From assembly GCF_016907795.1 (NCBI RefSeq), contig NZ_JAFBCR010000001.1, forward strand, positions 1,550,001 to 1,614,000: a DNA stretch of 64,000 bases, in the 5' to 3' direction. Both the position numbers and the translations under genes were made by a program. Numbering within the stretch: position 1 is the first letter of the stretch; each line of letters starts with the position of its first letter. Positions 57,884 through 64,000 of this stretch are shown here, one piece after another. The notes below the pieces were generated by a model. The model had not been told where the DNA came from. It saw only the letters and a program-made list of their open reading frames with translations, and searched no databases. The DNA is from Kocuria palustris. GTDB lineage: Bacteria > Actinomycetota > Actinomycetes > Actinomycetales > Micrococcaceae.

Positions 57884-59117
57884 GGCGGATTCAAGCGGTG
57901 AGCGCAAGGAACTCTGCGAGCTTCTCTGATGGTGTCAGATAGCCCAATGTCTTCCGAGGGCGTCCGTTGAGACTGTCCTGGATCATGTCGAGTTCCCTGC
58001 GGCTGAGGCCGCTGAGGTCGGTGCCTTTGGGGAGGTACTGGCGCAGCAGGCCGTTGGTGTTCTCGTTGCTGCCGCGCTGCCAGGGCGAGTGAGGATCGCA
58101 GAAGTAGATCGGAATGCCCGTGGCGGTAGTGAACGCAGCATGCTTGGCCATCTCCGCGCCCTGGTCCCAGGTGATCGTTCGGGCCAAGGAGGACGGCAGC
58201 TTGCTGACCGCCTCGCGCATTGCTGCCTCGACCTGCTCGGCGCTCTTGCCGTCGGGCAGGTGCAGCAGCAATGTCATCCGTGTCGAGCGCTCGACGAGCG
58301 TCCCGACAGCGCTGCGGCTGCCCTGACCAAGGATGAGGTCACCCTCCCAATGCCCGGGCACTGCACGGTCGTCGGCTTCGGCAGGGCGCTGGCTGAGCAT
58401 CACCATGCCGGGGATGCGGCCACGACCCTCGATGGCCCCGCGAGGCTTGCGAGCCGTCCTTCCGGACCGCAGGCACCGGGCCAGTTCACGGCGCAACTCG
58501 CCTCTGCCCTGCACGAACAGCGACTGGTAGATCGTCTCGTGGCTCACACGCATCTGCGGATCATCGGCATGATCCAACCGTAGGCGCACCGCGATCTCGT
58601 CGGGCGACCACAGTTGCTCCAGCCGGCTGGCGACCTCCTCGAGCAGCCGGCCCGACGCAAGCTTGAACGGCTTCGGTCGACGCGCCTTATCGCGGGCACG
58701 TTCATGACCACGCCACGCCGAGTAGCCGTAGCGACCCCCACCGCGCTTCACCTCACGGCTGACGGTCGACACCGCACGCCCCAGCTGCTCTGCGATCGCG
58801 GTGAAGGTATCGCCGCGATTGATCCCGAGCAGGATCTGCTCGCGCTCGTCGATCGTCAGGCAGCCCTGACGTGGCTCCCACCCAAACGGCCTGGCGTCAA
58901 GGTGCCTGCCGGTGCGGGCCATGATGCCGACCATCGGCGCGCTGCAGCTGATCTCCTTCGCGATGTCGACCAGCCGCCAGCCCTTCCCGTGCAGCCTGAG
59001 CGCGAGCTGCTTCTGCTCCCGGCTGAGATGACCGTGCTTGCCCTGCATCCGGATCCTCCTGTGGTCAGTGACTGTCCCATCTCACAGGAGATGTTGCGCT
59101 GACCGCTTGAATCCGCC
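57884..59117 (-). mobile_element. IS30-family element inside IS3 orfA
   Basis: 1234 bp. 24-bp inverted repeats GGCGGATTCAAGCGGT-S-AGCGCAA with one mismatch. Three-base duplication GAT (57881-57883 and 59118-59120). Complete ends and transposase suggest a recent, possibly active copy. Confidence 0.93.
57891..59048 (-). CDS. IS30-family transposase
   Basis: 385 residues. A helix-turn-helix region with TAIAEQLGRAVSTVSREVKR; DDE residues in HWEGDLILGQGSRSAVGTLV (Asp), ITWDQGAEMAKH (Asp) and WQRGSNENTNGLLRQYLPKG (Glu). Full length and apparently functional. Its C-terminal codons run almost into the left inverted repeat. Confidence 0.95.
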   Translation of the reverse strand: MQGKHGHLSREQKQLALRLHGKGWRLVDIAKEISCSAPMVGIMARTGRHLDARPFGWEPRQGCLTIDEREQILLGINRGDTFTAIAEQLGRAVSTVSREVKRGGGRYGYSAWRGHERARDKARRPKPFKLASGRLLEEVASRLEQLWSPDEIAVRLRLDHADDPQMRVSHETIYQSLFVQGRGELRRELARCLRSGRTARKPRGAIEGRGRIPGMVMLSQRPAEADDRAVPGHWEGDLILGQGSRSAVGTLVERSTRMTLLLHLPDGKSAEQVEAAMREAVSKLPSSLARTITWDQGAEMAKHAAFTTATGIPIYFCDPHSPWQRGSNENTNGLLRQYLPKGTDLSGLSRRELDMIQDSLNGRPRKTLGYLTPSEKLAEFLALTA

Positions 59118-59174
59118 GATCCTCAAAGCCGCCTCAGCTTTTTTCGCCGCGGAACTCGACCGCCCCACGACGAG

Positions 59175-60089
59175 ATGATCGCGTTCATCGATATGCATCG
59201 TGATCAGTTCGGGGTCGAGGCCATCTGCCGCACGCTGGCTGCGACAGACTGTGGGTTCATCACCTCGCGCGGCTACCGCCCCGCGAAGACCAGGCCCGCC
59301 TCTGAGCGGTCTGTGCGAGACGCGATGCTCGGGCAGGAGATCAGGCGGGTCCATGTCGAGAACTACAGCGTCTACGGCGTCAGGAAGATGCACCAGGCCA
59401 TGCGTCGGGCCAGCTGGGAGATCGGCCGGGACCAAGTAGCCCGCCTCATGCGTGCCGCCGGGCTGCAGGGCGTGAGGCGAGGGCGCAAGCCGATCACGAC
59501 GAAGCCTGCCCGCGAGCCGGATGCCCGCCCTGACATGGTCGAGCGCCGCTTCACGGCGGATCGGCCGCATCGGCTCTGGGTCGCTGACATCACCTACGTG
59601 AGGATCCTGGGCGGGTTCTGCTACGTCGCGTTCATCACCGACGTCTACTCCCGGCGCATCGTCGGGTGGGCCGTCTCGGGCAGCCTTCACACTGCGGGGC
59701 TGCCGTTGCTGGCCCTGGAGCACGCGCTGTTGAGCACGGGAGCCAGCCGGGGCCGGGAAGGTCTGGTCCATCACTCAGACCGCGGCTCCCAGTACGTCTC
59801 TCTGGCGTATTCGGACGCGCTCATCACCGCCGGGGTGAGCGCCTCGGTGGGCACCGTGGGCGACTCCTACGACAACGCCCTGGCCGAGACCGTGAACGGG
59901 CTCTACACGGCCGAACTCATTCACGCCAAGCGGATCTGGGAGTCCGTCGAGGCGGTCGAGCTGGCCACGATGGGGTGGGTGCACTGGTGGAACACGGCCC
60001 GCCTCCATGAAGCCCTCGGCTACTGCACTCCCGCGGAGGTCGAGGCGGCCTACACTCACGACCAGGATTCAGCGCCCGTTGCGTCCTGA
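59175..60089 (+). CDS. IS3-family transposase OrfB
   Basis: 304 residues from an ATG after the orfA frame. HTH_21-like YGVRKMHQAMRRASWEIGRDQVARLMRAAGL; rve domain with WVADITYV (Asp), HHSDRGSQYVS (Asp) and NALAETVNGLYTAELI (Glu). Intact catalytic core. Normally made as an OrfAB fusion, which is now impossible because orfA is split. Confidence 0.93.
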   Translation: MIAFIDMHRDQFGVEAICRTLAATDCGFITSRGYRPAKTRPASERSVRDAMLGQEIRRVHVENYSVYGVRKMHQAMRRASWEIGRDQVARLMRAAGLQGVRRGRKPITTKPAREPDARPDMVERRFTADRPHRLWVADITYVRILGGFCYVAFITDVYSRRIVGWAVSGSLHTAGLPLLALEHALLSTGASRGREGLVHHSDRGSQYVSLAYSDALITAGVSASVGTVGDSYDNALAETVNGLYTAELIHAKRIWESVEAVELATMGWVHWWNTARLHEALGYCTPAEVEAAYTHDQDSAPVAS

Positions 60090-60119
60090 CCTCGGAACGA
60101 AACCCAGGGCGCTTCACAT

Positions 60120-60561
60120 GCCTTCCCGCTCGGGTTGCGGCGGGCCATAATTCGCCTTTCACATGCCCGGCTTGCCGTCTTCGGAGCTGGGCCTTGACAC
60201 CCCTGCACCGGGTACCCCCGCATCAGTACCGCACCTGCCGCTGGGCAGTCGATGCATCACCTGTCCGAACGGAATCGACCGGCCCCACGCTGATCACTGC
60301 TCCCACACCGCCGAAGCACTTCAACCGATCCGTCACTGCAGCATCATCGAGAAGCCGTCCTCGACACCGGCAGGTCCCGGGCCCGCTGGCTGTGATGTCT
60401 TCGCGCTGGCGGCGTCGGCGGGGAGAGGATTTCGCAGTGAGCAGCACCGCTCTTTCCGGGATCGAGGCGACCACCGAATCCGGCCCGCGGTGCTGCACGA
60501 AACCTTGGGGGCTCCATCGAGCCAGTGGCAATCCGACCCGTGGTTGCCTCATCATGGAGCG
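60120..60561. other. 442-bp non-coding gap between IS3 and the membrane-protein gene
   Basis: Open frames cross it, but none shows a protein family or a good start. A TTGACA (60193-60198) is present without a convincing -10. Otherwise I see nothing. Confidence 0.45.
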
Positions 60562-61653
60562 GTGAATGCTGAGCGTTGCCGATCCACCGCCGATCCTGCC
60601 GAACCCCTTTCCGATGCCGAGCTGCTCATCGGCCTGGTGGTCTCACCATCCCTGAGTGCGGTGCTCGGCCCCGAGGTCACCACCTCGGTGCGCAAGATTT
60701 TGGTGCAGCGGTATCCGGGAGTGCGCTGGCAACTGAAGATGGCCGAAGACCGGCTGGTCGATCCACCCACCGAGACCTTGGACCTGCTGGAGGCGGCCCG
60801 AAACCGCATGCTGGAGGAGAACTGGGATTTGGCCGTGGTGCTCACCGAGATCCCCCTGAAGACCGGCCGACGTCAGGTGCTCACCCAGCTCAGCCCCGTG
60901 CACGGGGTAGGACTGGTCTCCGTCCCAACCCTGGGACCCGTGCACGTGCGGCAGAAGGTGCAAGAGACCACCGTGCACGTGGTCGGGCAGCTCCTGGGCT
61001 ACGACGCCGAAGACCTCAATGCCCAGCGGGATCTTGCTCGAAGAGCCCACCAGCTGTCCACCGATCTCGACGAACGCCCGGACGACAACGTCGTGCAGTT
61101 CACGGCCCGAGTGCTGAGCGGCAACGTGCGGTTGCTGCTGGGCATGATCCGCGCCAACCAGCCTTGGGCCTTCGTGGCCCGGCTCTCCCGGGCGCTGGTC
61201 GTGGCAGCGGCCACCGGCATGCTGACATTGGTGGCCTCGGACCTATGGGTACTGGCCATGGCCTACGGGCCGGTGCGCCTGGTCCTGCTGGCGGTGATGG
61301 CGATCGGGGCGGTGAGTGCCACCCTGATCCTGGGAGCCGACTTGTGGGAGCGCCCACGGCGGCGAGCCCAACGTGAGCAGGTGATCCTGTTCAATTTGGC
61401 CACCACCGCGACCGTGGCCATCGGGGTTGTGGTGTTCTACCTCGTCTTATTCATCCTGTCCTGGGTCGGCGCGCTGCTGCTCATCGACGAGCAGGTACTG
61501 GCCGGTGTCGCCGGTCACCCAGTGAACGCTTTGGACTACGCGAAGATCAGCTGGCTCACCGCCAGCCTGGCCACCGTGGGCGGAGCACTAGGAGCTGGAC
61601 TGGAGGACGAAGATGTGGTGCGCGCCGCTGCCTACACCCGGTCCAGCACCTGA
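60562..61653 (+). CDS. Actinobacterial membrane protein of unknown function (cargo)
   Basis: 363 residues from GTG 60562 (GGAGCG just upstream). A soluble N-terminal half (about 1-180, with LLIGLVVSPSLSAVLGPEVTTSVRKIL and NWDLAVVLTEIPLKTGRRQV, VHVVGQLLGY) is followed by four or five membrane segments in the second half. Third positions are less GC-rich than in the core genes, consistent with transfer. It may work with the stress-protein gene on the other side of the IS3 element; this is inference from shared location only. Confidence 0.7.
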   Translation: MNAERCRSTADPAEPLSDAELLIGLVVSPSLSAVLGPEVTTSVRKILVQRYPGVRWQLKMAEDRLVDPPTETLDLLEAARNRMLEENWDLAVVLTEIPLKTGRRQVLTQLSPVHGVGLVSVPTLGPVHVRQKVQETTVHVVGQLLGYDAEDLNAQRDLARRAHQLSTDLDERPDDNVVQFTARVLSGNVRLLLGMIRANQPWAFVARLSRALVVAAATGMLTLVASDLWVLAMAYGPVRLVLLAVMAIGAVSATLILGADLWERPRRRAQREQVILFNLATTATVAIGVVVFYLVLFILSWVGALLLIDEQVLAGVAGHPVNALDYAKISWLTASLATVGGALGAGLEDEDVVRAAAYTRSST

Positions 61654-61703
61654 CACAGCCCCAGCACAGAAGAAACTGAAACATCTACGCGTTGATGCCA
61701 CGT

Positions 61704-61835
61704 CTATGCAGGTGTCATTGCCGGTCGCGATGACTTGGTGGGCTCAGCGCAGTGCACTGCCTCGTACTCGGCGGGTGGGGCGTTGCCGAGGCGGGTGTGC
61801 GGGCGGGCGCTGTTGTACCTGTCGATCCGGGATCC
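61704..61835 (-). pseudogene. C-terminal remnant of another IS3-type transposase
   Basis: Minus-strand codons RIDRYNSARPHTRLGNAPPAEYEAV, the usual end of IS3-family OrfB proteins, with a TAG at 61704-61706. The rest of that element is missing. It joins the ISL3 C-terminal part at about 61835. Confidence 0.75.
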
Positions 61836-62354
61836 GCACCGCCCTGCCGGACGCGCGGATCGCAGTCGACAAGTGGCATCTCGTCGCCCTCGCCAACCTC
61901 ATGGTCACCCAGGTCCGTCAACGGATCACCCGGCAACTGCACGGCCGCCGCGGCACCGCCACCGACAAAGTCTGGGCCAGCCGGCAACTGCTGCTCACCG
62001 GCTACGAGCACCTCACCGTCAAGCAAAAGGCCCGGTTCAACGCCGCCCTCGCCGCCGAGGATCCGACCAACGAGATCGCCGCCGCGCATGCCGTCAAGGA
62101 ACGCCTGCGCCTGCTGCTGGCCGAACACCAGCCGCACCAGATCCGGCGGCCGCCTGGCGACCACGATCGACACCTGGTGGCCAGCGGTGCTCGTCGCGCT
62201 CACCGAGGACGTGACCAACGCCCGCACCGAGGGCTTCAACCGGATCATCAAGCAAACCAAGCGTGTCGGATGCGGCTTCACCAACATGGACAACTACCGA
62301 AGGCGCATCATGGTCCACATCGCCCTCACCCGAGGGCAGAGACCAGCAGCATGA
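61836..62354 (+). pseudogene. ISL3 transposase, C-terminal fragment with internal deletion
   Basis: IRTALPDARIAVDKWHLVALAN (DDE Asp region), KARFNAALAAEDPTNEIAAAHAVKERLRLLLAEHQP, then a break near 62140 where about 25 residues are missing and the frame changes. It ends TEGFNRIIKQTKRVGCGFTN and NYRRRIMVHIALTRG with TGA at 62352-62354. It may belong to the same original element as 56065-56498. Confidence 0.85.
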
Positions 62355-62388
62355 AATCAGCACACGCCCCGCTCAAATGCGGAGAGCC

Positions 62389-62408
62389 CCATTATCGGGC
62401 CTCCGCGC
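62389..62408. repeat. Right copy of the 20-bp direct repeat
   Basis: CCATTATC-R-GGCCTCCGCGC with G at the variable base; see the left copy at 55958-55977. Confidence 0.8.
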
Positions 62409-62547
62409 AAACGCGCGATCCGCCAGTGACCCGGCAGATCGGCACCGACCTTCTCCGCCTTCTTCAAGTGCTGGCCTGGGATAGCCTCAGCGCATTCGGC
62501 CCCCTGTGCCTGCGCCGGACCAACCGCACGACGAAAGCGACCCCGCC

Positions 62548-64000
62548 TTGTCCCGCACCACCCTCTTCCACGGCGCCACGGTCTTCACCGGAGAGGCCGC
62601 CTCCCCCACCGCCGAGGCCTTCGCCGTGCAGGACGGACGCTTCCTGGCGGCAGGGACGCAGGACGAGGTGCGCGCAGTCGTCGGGCCCGACGCCGTGGAG
62701 GAGGGCCTGCACGGGGCCTTCGTGCTGCCGGGGTTCTGGGAGTCCCACGTGCACATGACCATGCTGGGCGAGGCGCTGGACAAGGTCTCGCTGCGCGAGT
62801 GCGCCACCCTGGACGAGATCCAGCAGCGTATCGCCGAGGCGCGGACCGCCGATCCGCAGGCCACCCAGATCCTCGGAGCCAGCTGGTACCCGCATGCCTT
62901 TGCGCCGGGTCAACAGCCCACGGCCGCCATGCTGGACGCGGTCGTCGCCGACATCCCCGTGATCCTGGACGCCAACAGCCTCCACGCCGCGTGGGTGAAC
63001 ACCGCCGGGCTGGCGGCCCTGGGGATCACCCGAGACACCCCGGATCCACTGGGCGGTCAGATCGTGCGCGACGCCGAGGGCGAGCCCACCGGCCTGCTGC
63101 TCGAGAACGCCGCGATCGAGTACGCCTGGGGGTACCAGGCCGCGCACTCCACGGAAGCGGATCAGGACCGCTTCCTGGACAACGCCTTCCGCTCCTACCT
63201 GGCCAGCGGCACCACGGGCGCCACGGACATGGGCTTCAGCGACTCGGACCTGGCAGTCTTCCGTCGTCGGCTGGAGCGCGACGGCCGCCTGCCCTTCCCC
63301 GTCGACGCCCACTGGCTGCTGCGCCCCACCGGCGACCCGGAGGCGGATCTCGCGGAGGTCGAGCGGGTGGCCGCGATCCGCGACGAGATGGCCGCCGAGT
63401 TCGGCACCCAGTGGCTGCGGATCGTGGGCGTCAAGCTGATCCTGGACGGAGTGATCGACGCCTGCACCGCCGCCATGCGCGCCCCGTACGTGGGCGGCGA
63501 GCTCCCCGATCCCCTCTGGGAGCGAGAGGCGGCCCTTCGGGTGGCCACCGCCGCCGACGCCCGCGGCCTGCAGCTGGCGCTGCACGCGATCGGGGACCAG
63601 GCGAGCACGCTGGCACTGGATCTGGTCGAGGAGTGCGTGCGCGTCAACGGGCCCCGGGAGGGACGGCGCCCCCGCGTGGAGCACCTGGAGTCGGTCGCTC
63701 AGGACACCATCGAGCGGATGGCGCAGCTGGGCGTGACTGCCTCGATGCAGCCGGTGCACTGCGACCCCGCCGTGCTGGACAACTGGAGGGCCATGCTCGG
63801 CGACGACCGCGCCGTGCAGGGCTTCCCTTGGCACCGCTTCCGCGAGGCCGGCGTGCCGATCGCCCTGGGCACCGACGCCCCCACCGCTCCGCATCAGGCC
63901 GCGCGCAATCTGTTCATCGCGCTCACGGCCCGCTCCGCGTTCGACGCCGGCCGGGATCCGTATCAGCCGGAGAGGGTCTTCGATCCGGCCGATGCCCTGG
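62548..64000 (+). CDS. Amidohydrolase family protein (YtcJ-like), runs off the window
   Basis: 484 residues visible. The metal motif is GFWESHVHM (H-x-H); Lys in VGVKLILDG; His in LALHAIGDQA and VEHLESV; Asp in ALGTDAPTAP, so all amidohydrolase_3 ligands are present. It hydrolyses an amide or similar bond; substrate unknown. No ATG lies in frame near the start; TTG at 62548 fits the beginning of homology (SRTTLFHGATVFTGE). The C-terminus is beyond the edge. Confidence 0.85.
   Translation, partial: MSRTTLFHGATVFTGEAASPTAEAFAVQDGRFLAAGTQDEVRAVVGPDAVEEGLHGAFVLPGFWESHVHMTMLGEALDKVSLRECATLDEIQQRIAEARTADPQATQILGASWYPHAFAPGQQPTAAMLDAVVADIPVILDANSLHAAWVNTAGLAALGITRDTPDPLGGQIVRDAEGEPTGLLLENAAIEYAWGYQAAHSTEADQDRFLDNAFRSYLASGTTGATDMGFSDSDLAVFRRRLERDGRLPFPVDAHWLLRPTGDPEADLAEVERVAAIRDEMAAEFGTQWLRIVGVKLILDGVIDACTAAMRAPYVGGELPDPLWEREAALRVATAADARGLQLALHAIGDQASTLALDLVEECVRVNGPREGRRPRVEHLESVAQDTIERMAQLGVTASMQPVHCDPAVLDNWRAMLGDDRAVQGFPWHRFREAGVPIALGTDAPTAPHQAARNLFIALTARSAFDAGRDPYQPERVFDPADAL

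Larger units (their letters stand above)
57570..60116 (+). mobile_element. IS3-family element interrupted by IS30
   Basis: 25-bp perfect terminal inverted repeats at 57570-57594 and 60092-60116. Three-base duplication CAT at 57567-57569 and 60117-60119. Without the IS30 insert and its 3-bp duplication the element is 1310 bp, normal for IS3. orfA is broken and orfB is intact. Confidence 0.92.
55966..62388 (+). mobile_element. Split ISL3-family element with nested insertions
   Basis: Left end GGCCTCCGCGCTTGAGCGGGG and right end (minus strand) GGCTCTCCGCATTTGAGCGGGG form imperfect inverted repeats. The 8-bp target duplication CCATTATC is at 55958-55965 and 62389-62396. Inside, the transposase N-terminus (56065-56498) and C-terminus (61836-62354) are separated by an IS3 fragment, two cargo genes, an IS3 element carrying an IS30 element, and an IS3-type remnant. 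The ends are intact, but no transposase of its own family can be made. Confidence 0.78.

Noticed and set aside
1-64000. tRNA or rRNA genes
   Set aside because: I saw no cloverleaf with a T-loop GTTCRANNC plus acceptor pairing and no rRNA-like sequence; a tRNA search program would settle this.

Overview
The window is GC-rich throughout, with strongly GC-biased third codon positions, many GTG starts and stop/start overlaps of the ATGA or GTGA type. The gene content (lysG/lysE, csoR-copA, BCCT carrier, a small acidic protein ending ESFPASDPP) points to an actinobacterium, most likely a member of the Micrococcales. I cannot name the genus. No rRNA, tRNA or CRISPR array is visible.

1-5.2 kb holds a secreted hydrolase (cut by the window edge), a sulfurtransferase, the divergent lysG/lysE lysine-export pair and small enzymes. 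5.2-16.8 kb holds a coupled operon of three winged-helix proteins (two membrane-anchored), a flavin disulfide oxidoreductase, L-lactate dehydrogenase and lactate permease, a MazG-like pyrophosphohydrolase coupled to a GIY-YIG/Schlafen-type helicase, and SelO. Eight copies of a ~60-bp hairpin repeat sit in the gaps of this block and nowhere else in the window.

17-31 kb carries transport and housekeeping genes (HAAAP-type amino acid carrier, glycosyltransferase, DUF4282, CHAD, BCCT) mixed with broken genes: a frameshifted exported protein, a collapsed efeUOB iron-uptake/peroxidase operon, and a MerR-TipAS regulator whose probable operator survives. 31-47.8 kb holds an acyl-CoA ligase/thiolase operon, several oxidoreductases and acetyltransferases, a frameshifted aromatic-acid transporter, a monooxygenase fused by deletion to ridA, and a divergent Lrp / amino acid oxidase-dehydratase locus with a 27-bp palindromic operator. 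47.9-51 kb is a possible defence island: a membrane-anchored DEDDh exonuclease with a BRCT domain, and an Abi/HEPN protein with an added C-terminal domain resembling MbcA/ParS toxin-binding domains. 51-54.3 kb is a copper operon (copZ, small membrane protein, copA, csoR) with a clear promoter and two CsoR-type boxes.

56-62.4 kb is a nested mobile region. An ISL3-family element with an 8-bp target duplication has been split. Inside it are a truncated IS3 left end, a stress-protein gene, a complete IS3-family element (3-bp duplication) that is itself interrupted by an IS30-family element (3-bp duplication), a membrane-protein gene and another IS3-type remnant. An amidohydrolase gene runs off the right edge.

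A recurring theme is gene decay by internal deletion or single-base frameshift with no IS at the break. Loci affected are 19.5, 21.5-23.0, 30.2, 34.4, 36.4, 43.1-44.5 and 62.1 kb.
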